From contig CBDCYH010000001.1 in assembly GCA_965224105.1 (NCBI GenBank), positions 930,001-994,000 on the forward strand: 64,000 bases of DNA, read 5' to 3'. Every line of letters begins with the position of its first letter. The first letter of the stretch is position 1. The notes under the pieces are model-generated. The model saw only the letters and a program-made list of their open reading frames with translations, was not told the DNA's origin and searched no databases. The position numbers and the translations under genes were made by a program. Of the stretch, positions 9,839 to 19,062 are shown one piece after another. The stretch comes from CBDCYH01 sp965224105 (GTDB taxonomy: Bacteria; Bacteroidota; Rhodothermia; Rhodothermales; JABDKH01).

Positions 9839-10519
9839 CTATTGCGTTCGGATACGCGCGATCGTCAAAAAGTAGTCGTCCAACTCATCAAAAAGGAGAT
9901 TCCACCAGGTACCGTCGTGAACGGAGGCTACCGCCGAGCGATTATTGAAATCAACATCCAGTCGAACTTTTTTTGGTGATACGCGAAGCCCGGTTCGCAT
10001 CCCCTTTAAGACCGCTTCCTTCATTGACCAACAAGCCAGGACTGTGTCGGAGGGGTCGAAACATTCATTATTCAGCAGATGATACTCATCTTCGTGAAGT
10101 ACAAACCGGTAGAGATCGTCTATTCGTGATTTCTTTTGTTCCAGATCCACGCCTACCGGCACTGGAGCCATGACGGCCACCGCCCTGTCTTCGGAATGGG
10201 AGATGCTAAGGAATTGGTCGCATCCAACCACATCGATTGCCCCTCCGTCATCGACCGCGAACGTTATCTGGCTGGTATCCACATTCAGCACGTGGGCTGC
10301 CAGCTCCCTCGCTGCGGTTCGGCCAAGCACGAAACTCTTCCTCCTCTTTGCGCTCCGGAAACCTGCGTGCCGCTCGACCTCATCTGCCGTAAGACTCTCC
10401 AGGCGTGATGCACTCAGCGCTTCGTCGTGGTATACATGCAGGAGCTTTACGTCAGAAAATACTTCTGAGGTCTGCATGTGATGCGAAGTGTTATGGGGCG
10501 GAATTCCGATCCAGATCAA
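9839..10519 (-). CDS. 4'-phosphopantetheinyl transferase superfamily protein (Sfp-type)
   Basis: Transfers the 4'-phosphopantetheine arm of coenzyme A to a serine of acyl or peptidyl carrier proteins. Numbering from the first codon, the family's magnesium-binding residues are visible: D125 and E127 in GVDLE, and E168 in the WSMKEAVLK signature (164-172). The SISHS motif near 106-110 is also present. The length of 226 residues is typical of Sfp types rather than the ~120-residue AcpS. The longest frame begins with TTG at 10519, overlapping the sodA stop as TTGA. An ATG at 10477 gives a 212-residue alternative; neither has a clear Shine-Dalgarno site. The overlap suggests translation coupled to sodA, although no functional link between the two is obvious. 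No polyketide or peptide synthetase is in the window. Confidence 0.88.
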   Translation of the reverse strand: MIWIGIPPHNTSHHMQTSEVFSDVKLLHVYHDEALSASRLESLTADEVERHAGFRSAKRRKSFVLGRTAARELAAHVLNVDTSQITFAVDDGGAIDVVGCDQFLSISHSEDRAVAVMAPVPVGVDLEQKKSRIDDLYRFVLHEDEYHLLNNECFDPSDTVLACWSMKEAVLKGMRTGLRVSPKKVRLDVDFNNRSAVASVHDGTWWNLLFDELDDYFLTIARIRTQ

Positions 10520-11121
10520 GCATTGGCAAGATTCTCGGCGACTGCTGCCCAGTCTACGACATGCCAGAACGCCGACACATAATCTGGTCGTCTGTTCTGA
10601 TAATTTAAGTAGTAAGCGTGTTCCCAGACATCCAGGCCGAGTATGGGTGTTTTGCCTTCCATGAGTGGGCTATCCTGGTTCGGCGTCGACATTACCTCTA
10701 GCGCACCGTCATTGACGCACAGCCAGGCCCAACCGCTTCCGAATCGTGTCTTTGCTGCGGTCTCAAATTTTTCCTTCATCGTCTCCAACGAACCAAAAGC
10801 GGAAGTGATGGCAGACTGCAAGTCGCCATAAGGATCCGCCGATCCGCCAGGATTCATCACTTTCCAAAAAAGCGAATGGTTGGCATGACCGCCTCCGTTG
10901 TTGCGAACGGCCCCGCGGATGGCCTCCGGAACAGCATCGAGGGAGGAGATCAATTCCTGAACAGACAAGCCCTGCAGCTTATCGTGGTTCTCCAGCGCCG
11001 CGTTGAGTTTGTTTACATAACCTTGGTGGTGTTTACCATGGTGGATCTGCATTGTCCTTGCGTCGATGTGCGGCTCGAGCGCGTCAAAAGCGTACGGAAG
11101 GTCGGGAAGAGTGTAAGGCAT
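10516..11121 (-). CDS. sodA: Superoxide dismutase, manganese type
   Basis: Converts superoxide to oxygen and hydrogen peroxide. The 201-residue sequence carries all four metal ligands of the Fe/Mn family: H27 in the HHGKHH region, H82 in GGHANHSLFW, and D164 and H168 in DVWEHAYY. The glycine-rich segment before H82 and the glutamine in PNQDSPLM (Q149) are the pattern of manganese rather than iron enzymes; cambialistic use cannot be excluded. There is no signal peptide, so it is cytoplasmic. The downstream phosphopantetheinyl transferase overlaps its last codons by 4 bases. The gene upstream (11155-11712) lies on the same strand with a 33-base gap. Confidence 0.96.
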   Translation of the reverse strand: MPYTLPDLPYAFDALEPHIDARTMQIHHGKHHQGYVNKLNAALENHDKLQGLSVQELISSLDAVPEAIRGAVRNNGGGHANHSLFWKVMNPGGSADPYGDLQSAITSAFGSLETMKEKFETAAKTRFGSGWAWLCVNDGALEVMSTPNQDSPLMEGKTPILGLDVWEHAYYLNYQNRRPDYVSAFWHVVDWAAVAENLANA

Positions 11122-11154
11122 CTGGCTTGTGTTTGTCGATTTGGTTGATTCGCT

Positions 11155-11712
11155 TTAAAATAATTCCATTATCCGGGAGAAGTCCTCTTCGGATAACATA
11201 TCCCTTTCGATTAGCATCAGCAACGTGCGGCCGAGAGCGGTCACATCTGTGTCGCCACTTGGGCCCTGCGTGAACTCTGACGCCGAATCTGTCATCGAAG
11301 TAAGCATGGCTTCATAAAGAAACTTAGCTACGAACTCAGCGGCCTTAGGTTTGCCGGAAAAGTCCACTACCATTTCAACCGTTGCCCGGCCTCCACTGTT
11401 CACATCCAGAACAACCTTTCTGCCGCTCAGGAAACTCCGCTTTGTGTGCACACGCACGATATCCTCATAACGAATCGTTTTGGGCTCATCCAGGTCCGTG
11501 TTCTGGAAAACAAACGACTTGCTTGTAAATACCGCACCGTCCTTCGCCCCTCCAAGGAGAGTCGCATCGTACAGTGCAAGGACATCAGACGAATCAACAC
11601 CCCTGGCGTAGTCGTTGAGGGCGTTCTTTTTTTTCTCGGGAGGGATTCCGGATCCCACGTACAGACCGATATCGGGTGAGTTCGGTATTAATTCAGTGAT
11701 TAGCTCTTCCAT
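11155..11712 (-). CDS. Conserved-looking protein with possible PH-like beta domain
   Basis: I do not recognise this 185-residue protein by name. The central part (about residues 55-115) alternates beta-strand patterns such as AVFTSKSFVF, then IRYEDIVRV, which resemble the first strands of small bacterial PH-like domains. The C-terminus is helical and ends in SEEDFSRIMELF. There is no signal peptide or membrane segment, so it is probably cytoplasmic. A longer frame starting inside nuoN is possible, but the ATG at 11712, one base after the nuoN stop, avoids a long overlap and is preferred. The close spacing suggests it is the last gene of the complex I operon or translated by re-initiation. Function is unknown. 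Confidence 0.65.
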   Translation of the reverse strand: MEELITELIPNSPDIGLYVGSGIPPEKKKNALNDYARGVDSSDVLALYDATLLGGAKDGAVFTSKSFVFQNTDLDEPKTIRYEDIVRVHTKRSFLSGRKVVLDVNSGGRATVEMVVDFSGKPKAAEFVAKFLYEAMLTSMTDSASEFTQGPSGDTDVTALGRTLLMLIERDMLSEEDFSRIMELF

Positions 11713-11713
11713 T

Positions 11714-13219
11714 TTAACGTGTGGCTGGGAGAGACTCGGCAAGAATCGAATCCGTTCCAAAGAATGATCCTGTCATTTCAAGAACTCCTGTGTGCACTCC
11801 CAGAACTATGATGAGTATTGCACACACCATCACTACGGCAAGCGCCTGGGTGTGTGGTTTGAGACCTGCTCGTTTATCTGCCGGAATGGCCAGGGCCGAA
11901 TCATCAGACTTCATCCAGAAAACGTAAAGGACTCGCAGGTAGTAGTAGGCTGATATGGCGCTCGCCAGAACGCCAATAATAACCAACCACGTATAGCCAG
12001 CCTGAACGGCGGGTGCAAACACTGCGTACTTACCGAGGAAGCCGCCGAAGGGCGGGAAACCGGTAAGGCTAAACATGAACACACCCATTGCAACGCCGAG
12101 CCATGGTCGGGAAAAACCGATTCCTGACAACGAGTCCAGCGACTGAATTCGGCCTACTTGCCCATCCCATTCAAGAACAGAAATGACGCCAAACGCTCCG
12201 AGGTTCATCAGGGTGTACACGGCCAGGTAGTACAACGCTCCAGAGTATCCTGCAGACGTTCCGGCAACCAGTCCGACGAGAATGTAGCCTGCGTGCGCAA
12301 TGGATGAGTAAGCAAGCATCCGCTTGACATTTTGTTGGGAGATTGCGACCAGGTTCCCGCCCACCATCGTGATGGCTGCTACAAACGCCAGTGCATCGTT
12401 CCACCGGTCACTGGGAAGAGCGAGAAAGAGCACAGCGATAAGGGCAGCAAACGCTACGGTTTTGGATGCCGTCGACATATAACCAGCCAGCGGAGTGGGG
12501 CTCCCCTGGTACACATCTGGTGTCCACATATGGAAGGGAACCGCACTTACCTTAAAGAGAAACCCAACGAGCAGGAGGGCAACGCCGCCCCAAAACATTA
12601 TCGATACCCCATCCCCTGCAACATACCTGCCGATGGTGGCGAGATCCATGGACCCCGTCGCGCCATACATGAGAGCAATTCCATACAGGAAGAATCCTGT
12701 CGAAAACGCGCCAAGCAGAAAGTACTTGGCGGCGCTCTCGATCCCACCCGCGTCGGTGCGCATCAGTCCTGCGAGTATGTAGAGGCAGATTGACATCGTC
12801 TCAAGTCCGACAAAAATGGCCACCAGGTTGTTCGCGGAACCCAGCACCATCATCCCAACGGTTGAGAACAAAAGCAGCCCGTAGATCTCACCGTAGTTTT
12901 TGCTGTATTTCTTCAGGTACGGTGATGTTAGAAGGACTGTGGCAAAGCCAGCAACGAGGACGAGCACATTGACAAACGACGCGTATCCTCCCACCCGGAT
13001 GGTATCTGCAAACACCGGGTAATTGGCAGAAGCGATCTTCGACCATTCTACGATGATGCAAAAGAGAAATGTCCCGGCCGCGATCCAGGGAATTGACGCG
13101 TGCTGATTCCGGTAGGCATCGATAATGATTATCGCCATGCCAGCGATGGCAATGATCACGAGTGGGAGTGCGGCTGCCAGATCACTCCCAAGCGAATTAT
13201 ATACTCCTTCCAGGTTCAT
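11714..13219 (-). CDS. nuoN: NADH-quinone oxidoreductase subunit N
   Basis: One of the three antiporter-like proton-pumping subunits of respiratory complex I in the inner membrane. The 501-residue sequence has about 14 hydrophobic segments. It keeps the conserved glutamate in FVGLETMS and the lysine in FKVSAVPFHMWTPDVYQGSPTP, both part of the proton path. Length matches the family (~480-500). It is the last complex I gene here, separated from nuoM by nhaD and pcd, all on one strand with tiny gaps. The downstream small gene begins one base after its stop. Confidence 0.96.
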   Translation of the reverse strand: MNLEGVYNSLGSDLAAALPLVIIAIAGMAIIIIDAYRNQHASIPWIAAGTFLFCIIVEWSKIASANYPVFADTIRVGGYASFVNVLVLVAGFATVLLTSPYLKKYSKNYGEIYGLLLFSTVGMMVLGSANNLVAIFVGLETMSICLYILAGLMRTDAGGIESAAKYFLLGAFSTGFFLYGIALMYGATGSMDLATIGRYVAGDGVSIMFWGGVALLLVGFLFKVSAVPFHMWTPDVYQGSPTPLAGYMSTASKTVAFAALIAVLFLALPSDRWNDALAFVAAITMVGGNLVAISQQNVKRMLAYSSIAHAGYILVGLVAGTSAGYSGALYYLAVYTLMNLGAFGVISVLEWDGQVGRIQSLDSLSGIGFSRPWLGVAMGVFMFSLTGFPPFGGFLGKYAVFAPAVQAGYTWLVIIGVLASAISAYYYLRVLYVFWMKSDDSALAIPADKRAGLKPHTQALAVVMVCAILIIVLGVHTGVLEMTGSFFGTDSILAESLPATR

Positions 13220-13228
13220 TCTTGTTTG

Positions 13229-13519
13229 TTATGGTAGCCAGGCGATACTCTCTATCGACCGCGCAAGTTTAATATCCTTTTTCGTAACGACGTTGCCCGC
13301 ATCGTGCGTGTTCAAATTAATTTCAACGGCGTTGTAGATGTTGACAATCTCTGGGTGATGATTCTGTTCTTCGGCGTCGAAGGCAATGCGCACGATGAAC
13401 GAGACTGCTTCCCGAAACGTGCCGAAGGCGAACGTCTTTGAAAGTTTGTTATTCGCGTACACCCAACCTTTTAGTGTTGCCAGCTCGTCGGTGATTTCGT
13501 TTGGTGAGAGAGCCTCCAT
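13229..13519 (-). CDS. Pterin-4a-carbinolamine dehydratase
   Basis: This 96-residue protein belongs to the PCD/PhhB family, which dehydrates 4a-hydroxytetrahydrobiopterin during recycling of the cofactor of aromatic amino acid hydroxylases. The signature EEQNHHPEI (residues 50-58) supplies catalytic H54 and H55, and a third histidine lies in the TH pair at 71-72. Size matches the usual ~100 residues. It directly abuts nhaD (the nhaD stop is immediately followed by this ATG) and lies 9 bases before nuoN. No phenylalanine hydroxylase is in the window. From memory, a pcd gene occupies the same place in the Rhodothermus marinus complex I locus; why it is there is not understood, and a moonlighting role is only a guess. 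Confidence 0.94.
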   Translation of the reverse strand: MEALSPNEITDELATLKGWVYANNKLSKTFAFGTFREAVSFIVRIAFDAEEQNHHPEIVNIYNAVEINLNTHDAGNVVTKKDIKLARSIESIAWLP

Positions 13520-15109
13520 CTACAACACCCATCCGCTGAAGAAAACGATGTACACTATCGCATAGATAGGTAAAAGAATCGGAATCGAGTACTTGAAGAG
13601 ATAGCCCATGAAAGATGGGGTGTCAATGCCATTTCCCTCTGCAATCGCTTTCACCATGAAATTTGGTGCATTGCCGATGTAGGTCATCGCACCGAAAAAT
13701 ACGGCAGCAACGGAGATGGCCTGCAGGTAAAATCCTGATCCGCCTGCGGTTACATCTCGCGAGAACTCGACCACCTCTGCAGCCACGTTCACGTCCAACC
13801 CAAATTTGCCCATGGCCGCAGACACGAAGTTCAGATACGTTGGTGCGTTGTCCAGCACGGCTGAGAGGAATCCAGTACCCCAATAAAACATCCCGGTTGA
13901 GAGAGAATCTGCATTGTTCTGCGCCAGAGTCGCGATGGTCGCCAGTGCTGGTTGCATGGTGGCGAAGATTCCCAGGAAGAGCCAGCCGACCTCTCGGATG
14001 GGCTCAAAGTTGAACATGTTCTTTTCCAAACACACCGGGTCTGCAGTCTTGTATGCGAAGTACGCAACCGACAGCATAATTATCTCCCGAATGCCGAAGG
14101 GTAAATGCACATCCCCGATATGCAGTGACGGTACCCATGGAAGTACGTTAGGATCGATGAAAACCGAGACGATAATTATCGCAATCCAGATCACGCTCTT
14201 TGCACCCTGGAATTGTATGAGAGGTTGCCCCTCCACTTTTTCGGGAAACGCGCCCTTATTGCGACTGTCGATGATGTAGAATATCAACAGAAGCAGGGCA
14301 GTTGTGGGTAGCCATATAAACCAGACGTTTTCCAGAGTCCAGAAGAATGGCACCCCGCGAAGGAATCCGAGGAAGAGCGGTGGATCTCCGATGGGAGTTA
14401 GCGCCCCACCGACGTTTGCGACAAGGAAGATGAAAAACACAATATGGTAGGCCTTGATCCGACCCTTGTTCATCCCGATGTAACATCTGATGAACAACAT
14501 TGCCGCTCCGGTTGTCGCGATAAAGTTGGCAATCACCGACGCAATAAAAAGCAGGATCACATTCGACGTCGCGGCGCCTTTGGCATTCACACTCAGATAG
14601 ATTCCGCTGGCTGCAATAAACAGCGACGCAACCAGGGCAATAAAGGCAATGTACTCCTGCATTGCGTGAACCACAGGCATTGCACTCTTCAATCCGAAGA
14701 TGTAATAGGCGGCAACGAATAGACCGAAGCCCATCGCGTATTTCGGATAGTGATGGTGCCAGTGATGGGCATAGAACAACGGCCCGGTCGCGATCATCAG
14801 CAGTAAAACTATAAACGGTATGACCAGCCAGACGGGGGGCGCAGGTCCGTGATCGTCGTCATGCGATTCCTCCCCGTGAGTATCCGCACCGTGGGCTGCC
14901 GCATCCTGTGTCGCATGATCGTCCGCGTCCTCGGCGTGGCCGTCATCTGCTGATGTTGCCGCGTGACCATCCTCGACAACTGTTGAATCCGCGTGGCTTG
15001 CTACCTGTGCATTTGCAGTGGAAGTGACGAAAACAACCGAGCAGCAAATTATCGTCAACGCTATTAACGATGACGACCATCCACGACTAAAATTTGTTTG
15101 CAGCCACAT
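13520..15109 (-). CDS. nhaD: NhaD-family Na+/H+ antiporter with His/Asp-rich leader
   Basis: Inner-membrane exchanger expected to expel Na+ in return for protons. The 529-residue protein has about 12-13 hydrophobic segments after residue ~95 and the family's hallmark GGALTPIGDPPLFLGFL region. It begins with a likely cleavable signal (residues 1-34, ending in TANA). This is followed by a ~57-residue segment very rich in histidine, aspartate and glutamate (about 35-91), which would lie in the periplasm. That leader is unusual and could bind metal or sense pH or salt (inference). The gene starts 3 bases after nuoM and abuts pcd, so it is surely co-transcribed with complex I. Its antiporter fold is related in function, not closely in sequence, to NuoL/M/N. 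Confidence 0.94.
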   Translation of the reverse strand: MWLQTNFSRGWSSSLIALTIICCSVVFVTSTANAQVASHADSTVVEDGHAATSADDGHAEDADDHATQDAAAHGADTHGEESHDDDHGPAPPVWLVIPFIVLLLMIATGPLFYAHHWHHHYPKYAMGFGLFVAAYYIFGLKSAMPVVHAMQEYIAFIALVASLFIAASGIYLSVNAKGAATSNVILLFIASVIANFIATTGAAMLFIRCYIGMNKGRIKAYHIVFFIFLVANVGGALTPIGDPPLFLGFLRGVPFFWTLENVWFIWLPTTALLLLIFYIIDSRNKGAFPEKVEGQPLIQFQGAKSVIWIAIIIVSVFIDPNVLPWVPSLHIGDVHLPFGIREIIMLSVAYFAYKTADPVCLEKNMFNFEPIREVGWLFLGIFATMQPALATIATLAQNNADSLSTGMFYWGTGFLSAVLDNAPTYLNFVSAAMGKFGLDVNVAAEVVEFSRDVTAGGSGFYLQAISVAAVFFGAMTYIGNAPNFMVKAIAEGNGIDTPSFMGYLFKYSIPILLPIYAIVYIVFFSGWVL

Positions 15110-15112
15110 ACG

Positions 15113-16729
15113 CTAGCGTACTGTCGGTGGAATACCGTTTGTCTCAAACCGCTCCACTTCGGCAAGTTGGCTCCTATTCGAGAAACGGGTAGGGGAATCT
15201 GTGTCAGCCATTTTTCTATCGATTGTTTCGAGTAGAAAATTCGTTACCGGCTCGGTTTTCTCCAAGAACGGAGTTGGTTTGAAACCGAGCACTACCATCA
15301 GTACGACCAGTGGGGCGAGGATTGCAAACTCCCTCAAATTCAAATCCGGCATAAACCTGTTGGCATCGCTGGTAAGTTCACCAAAGAACATTTTGTAGAG
15401 CATCCAAAGTAGGTATACGGCCGCGAGAATTACACCTGTCGTGGCAAGTGCAACAAGCAGTGGACTATCGATGACCGTACTCGAAAACGATCCTATCAAG
15501 ATCATGAACTCGCCCACAAAACCATTCAGGCCGGGCAGCCCTGCAGATGCAAGCGCAGACACGACCATAAAGAAACTCAAGACCGGGACGGACTTGGCGA
15601 GTCCGCCGAAGTTATCCATCTCTCGCGTATGCCTTCGCTCGTAGAGCATCCCCAGGATAAGGAAAAGCGCTCCGGTCGAGATTCCGTGGTTGATCATTTG
15701 AATAACCGCACCCTGCAGTGCAACATGCGTGAACGCGAAGATCCCCAGGACTACAAATCCGAGGTGACTCACTGAGGAGTATGCGACGAGTTTTTTTGCA
15801 TCTGATTGAGCCCTCGACACCAGGGCGCCATAGATGATGCCAATAATGGCGAGCACAGCAAACCAGCCGGCATACTTGATCGCAGCCTCCGGAAAAAACG
15901 GCAGACAGAAGCGCACTAGTCCGTACGTTCCCATTTTAAGTAAGACACCGGCCAGAATTACCGATCCGCCAGTCGGTGCCTGAACGTGTGCATCCGGAAG
16001 CCATGTGTGGAACGGAAACAATGGAACCTTAATCGCAAACGATAAGGCGAACAATATGAAAAGCCAGCCTTGGGCAGACCCGGGTACGTCGAACTGAAGA
16101 ATCTTATACCAATCAGCTGTAAAAATCCCTCCGTTTACGGCGTCACCCGCAGCAATGCCGAGATAAATAATGCCTACCAGCATTAGCAAGGAGCCAACAA
16201 GCGTGTACAACACGAACTTGACAGCCGCATAGATCCTGTTCTCCCCTCCCCAAATTCCTATGATGAAGTACATCGGAATGAGGGTCAACTCGAAGAAGAT
16301 GTAGAAGAGGATGAGGTCGTACGAGCAGAACACACCTGTGACACCTGTTTGGAGAATCAGCAGGAGTGCGTAGTAACCTTTGTGGTTACTGCTTATGTAG
16401 TTCCACGAACTCAACACGACAATTGGGCCGAGCAGGGTCGTCAGCATAACTAACAACAAACCTAGTCCGTCGATTCCCACGAAGTACTTTATGTCGAGCG
16501 AGTCTGGGAACCAGGAGGAGATCAGGTGCACAAACTGGGGTGTACTATTTGTGCTAACCGATGGATCGAAACCAACATAGAGGCCAATGGACAGAAGGAA
16601 CGTAAGCAACGTTGTCCCGAGCGCGACCATGCGAATCGATTCTTTCGACCGCAGTGCAAGGGTTATAATACCGCCGATGAGCGGCAGGAATATGACCAGA
16701 GAAATTAGATTTGGGATGTTTGATAGCAT
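15113..16729 (-). CDS. nuoM: NADH-quinone oxidoreductase subunit M
   Basis: Antiporter-like proton-pumping subunit of complex I, with about 14 hydrophobic segments. The conserved glutamate occurs in FFELTLIPMY, and the lysine in FAIKVPLFPFHTWLPDAH. The chosen ATG at 16729 gives 538 residues and lies four bases after the nuoL stop. The frame could extend to 16756 inside nuoL, but those nine extra residues do not look like NuoM. The polar tail after the last helix (from about residue 500) is longer than in many homologues. It is followed within 3 bases by nhaD. Confidence 0.96.
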   Translation of the reverse strand: MLSNIPNLISLVIFLPLIGGIITLALRSKESIRMVALGTTLLTFLLSIGLYVGFDPSVSTNSTPQFVHLISSWFPDSLDIKYFVGIDGLGLLLVMLTTLLGPIVVLSSWNYISSNHKGYYALLLILQTGVTGVFCSYDLILFYIFFELTLIPMYFIIGIWGGENRIYAAVKFVLYTLVGSLLMLVGIIYLGIAAGDAVNGGIFTADWYKILQFDVPGSAQGWLFILFALSFAIKVPLFPFHTWLPDAHVQAPTGGSVILAGVLLKMGTYGLVRFCLPFFPEAAIKYAGWFAVLAIIGIIYGALVSRAQSDAKKLVAYSSVSHLGFVVLGIFAFTHVALQGAVIQMINHGISTGALFLILGMLYERRHTREMDNFGGLAKSVPVLSFFMVVSALASAGLPGLNGFVGEFMILIGSFSSTVIDSPLLVALATTGVILAAVYLLWMLYKMFFGELTSDANRFMPDLNLREFAILAPLVVLMVVLGFKPTPFLEKTEPVTNFLLETIDRKMADTDSPTRFSNRSQLAEVERFETNGIPPTVR

Positions 16730-16733
16730 GAGG

Positions 16734-18725
16734 TTATCCGAAGAGCACCAGGCCAATTACCAGAGCAACGCCAAGAACAATTGCAATGGCGTAATTCTGT
16801 ACAAATCCAGTCTGAAGATATTTGAACAAGCTGCTCAGTCCCCGCACAACTGCGCCGGAGCCGTTAACTATTCCGTCAACAACGTATTTGTCAAATGGCG
16901 CGAGCACTCTATTTGCCGATCCAAGTAGAGGCTTCACAACGGCCTTGTCATATGCCTCGTCCCAGAAATATTTTGATTTCCAGACGTTATATAGTTTCCC
17001 GAATCGGTTTTTCAGGATGTTGTCATATTGGAGTCCGTGCTTGCTGTACATGCGCCATGCAAACAAAATTCCGACAATGGCAATTGCTGCACCGAGTATC
17101 AACAACATCCACTCAATACGGATAAACGATTCTGCGTGTGGATGCAACGCTGCCTCTGCGACCGGTCCACCGTGCGATGCTCCGAGGAAATGGTGAATCC
17201 AATTCTTGTTACCGTGATCAATAACGCCAGGAAGACCCAGAAATCCACCGATTACTGCCGCTACCGCGAGGACCACGAGTGGAATCTTCATGGTGGCCGG
17301 GGATTCCTCCGGCTTGGCCACCTCTGTAAATCTGGGCCAGCGTTCGTTCCCCTCAAACGTTAGCACATAACTCCGCACCATGTAAACGGCAGTTAGGAAT
17401 GCTGTTAAAATCCCAACTCCCCAGACAAACCAGGCATAGGTATGTCCATCGTAGCCATACTCGAATGCCTTGAAGAGAATCTCGTCTTTCGAAAAGAACC
17501 CGGACAACAGCGGGAATCCTGCAATTGCCAACGTGGAGATTCCGTAGGTCGCTGCGGTGATGGGCATATACTTCCTCAGGTTGCCCATCGTTCGCATATC
17601 CTGAGGATCAATCGATTCGCCATAGTCATGTAGATCATGCTCCACGTGGTGCATGGAATGGATCACACTTCCCGAGCCAAGAAACAGGCACGCTTTGAAG
17701 AAGGCGTGCGTCATCACGTGGAATATTGCAACGAAGAAAGCTCCAACGCCCGCAGCCATGAACATGAATCCGAGCTGGGAAACGGTTGAGTATGCCAGTA
17801 CTCTTTTGATATCTGTTTGGGTTATCGCAATCGTTGCTGCCATGAGTGCGGTGAGCGCCCCGACAATTCCGATGAGTGCCATTATCGTCGGCGCGCCGAG
17901 GACAAGTGGTGACAATCGCGCAAGGAGATACAACCCGCTCGTTACCATTGTCGCAGCGTGGATCAGAGCGGAAACAGGCGTAGGGCCTGCCATCGCGTCT
18001 GGGAGCCAAACAAAAAGAGGAATCTGCGCACTCTTACCCGTTGCACCTACGAAGAACAGGAATACGATCCACGACAGGCTTGACGACGGAATGGACTGAG
18101 CGCCTGCAAGAACGGCCTCGAAGTCCAGGCTCCCCACCTCTTTGAATAGGATGAACATCGCAATGAGGTAGGCGCAATCCCCGATCCTGTTTACGATAAA
18201 TGCCTTGCTCGCCGCAGAAGAATTCTTGAGGTCCGTATACCAGAATCCGATTAACAGGTACGAACACAATCCTACTCCTTCCCATCCAAGGAAAAGCACA
18301 ACCAGGTTCTCGGCGAGAACAAGATTAAGCATCGCGAAGATGAACAGGTTCAGGTACGCAAAGAATCGCCAGTACCCAGGGTCTTTGTGCATATAGCCAA
18401 TCGAGTACAGATGGATCAGAGACCCTACGCCCGTTACGATTAGCGTCATCAGGATCGACAACTGGTCGAGTCGGTAGGCGAAGTCAATTTGCAAATCGCC
18501 GGACGCGATCCAAGGGAAGAACGTGCTTATATGCGCTTCACCATGTAGCGAAGAAAAAATCGTTACCGCGCAAATGAAAGGAACGGCAACGGACAGGGTA
18601 GCGACCGTACCAATCACACGCTCCTGATTCCGATATCCTTTCAGGAAGAGCCCGCCGAGTCCGTTTACGAGCGCCCCAATTAGCGGAGCCAGAAGGATAA
18701 TTTTGACTGCCAGGTCAATTTCCAT
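16734..18725 (-). CDS. nuoL: NADH-quinone oxidoreductase subunit L
   Basis: The largest antiporter-like subunit of complex I, placed at the distal end of the membrane arm. The 663-residue length fits the family, including the extra C-terminal helices that form the lateral helix. Diagnostic segments are GWEGVGLCSYLLIGFW with the conserved glutamate and GATGKSAQIPLFVWLPDAM with the conserved lysine. A histidine-containing loop lies before the lateral-helix region. It sits between nuoK (31-base gap) and nuoM (4-base gap). Confidence 0.97.
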   Translation of the reverse strand: MEIDLAVKIILLAPLIGALVNGLGGLFLKGYRNQERVIGTVATLSVAVPFICAVTIFSSLHGEAHISTFFPWIASGDLQIDFAYRLDQLSILMTLIVTGVGSLIHLYSIGYMHKDPGYWRFFAYLNLFIFAMLNLVLAENLVVLFLGWEGVGLCSYLLIGFWYTDLKNSSAASKAFIVNRIGDCAYLIAMFILFKEVGSLDFEAVLAGAQSIPSSSLSWIVFLFFVGATGKSAQIPLFVWLPDAMAGPTPVSALIHAATMVTSGLYLLARLSPLVLGAPTIMALIGIVGALTALMAATIAITQTDIKRVLAYSTVSQLGFMFMAAGVGAFFVAIFHVMTHAFFKACLFLGSGSVIHSMHHVEHDLHDYGESIDPQDMRTMGNLRKYMPITAATYGISTLAIAGFPLLSGFFSKDEILFKAFEYGYDGHTYAWFVWGVGILTAFLTAVYMVRSYVLTFEGNERWPRFTEVAKPEESPATMKIPLVVLAVAAVIGGFLGLPGVIDHGNKNWIHHFLGASHGGPVAEAALHPHAESFIRIEWMLLILGAAIAIVGILFAWRMYSKHGLQYDNILKNRFGKLYNVWKSKYFWDEAYDKAVVKPLLGSANRVLAPFDKYVVDGIVNGSGAVVRGLSSLFKYLQTGFVQNYAIAIVLGVALVIGLVLFG

Positions 18726-18756
18726 TTACAGCGGGGTGTTCGTGTTTACGCGGAAC

Positions 18757-19059
18757 CTAGTACCGAAACAGGTTAATGTTGCGCACATCGACGGATTCTT
18801 TTCTCCTAAAGATGGCGATGACAATCGCAAGACCGACCGCAGCTTCGGCAGCTGCCACAGACATTACGAAGAAAACCAAAATCTGACCGGAGGGGTCACT
18901 CATGAACTGGCTAAAGGCAACAAGAGTGATGTTGACTGCATTGAGCATCAGTTCGACAGACATGAGCATAACGATGATATTTCGTCTCATCAGAAAACCC
19001 AAGACTCCGATAAAGAACAGGATTGCGCTAAGGGCGAGATACCATTCGAGTGCAATCAT
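18757..19059 (-). CDS. nuoK: NADH-quinone oxidoreductase subunit K
   Basis: Small complex I membrane subunit of 100 residues with three transmembrane helices. The segment MSVELMLNAVNITLVAFS holds the conserved glutamate of the second helix, and a second acidic residue is present in the EAAVGLAIVIAI helix. Length and pattern are standard. It follows nuoJ by 3 bases. Confidence 0.96.
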   Translation of the reverse strand: MIALEWYLALSAILFFIGVLGFLMRRNIIVMLMSVELMLNAVNITLVAFSQFMSDPSGQILVFFVMSVAAAEAAVGLAIVIAIFRRKESVDVRNINLFRY

Positions 19060-19062
19060 AGT

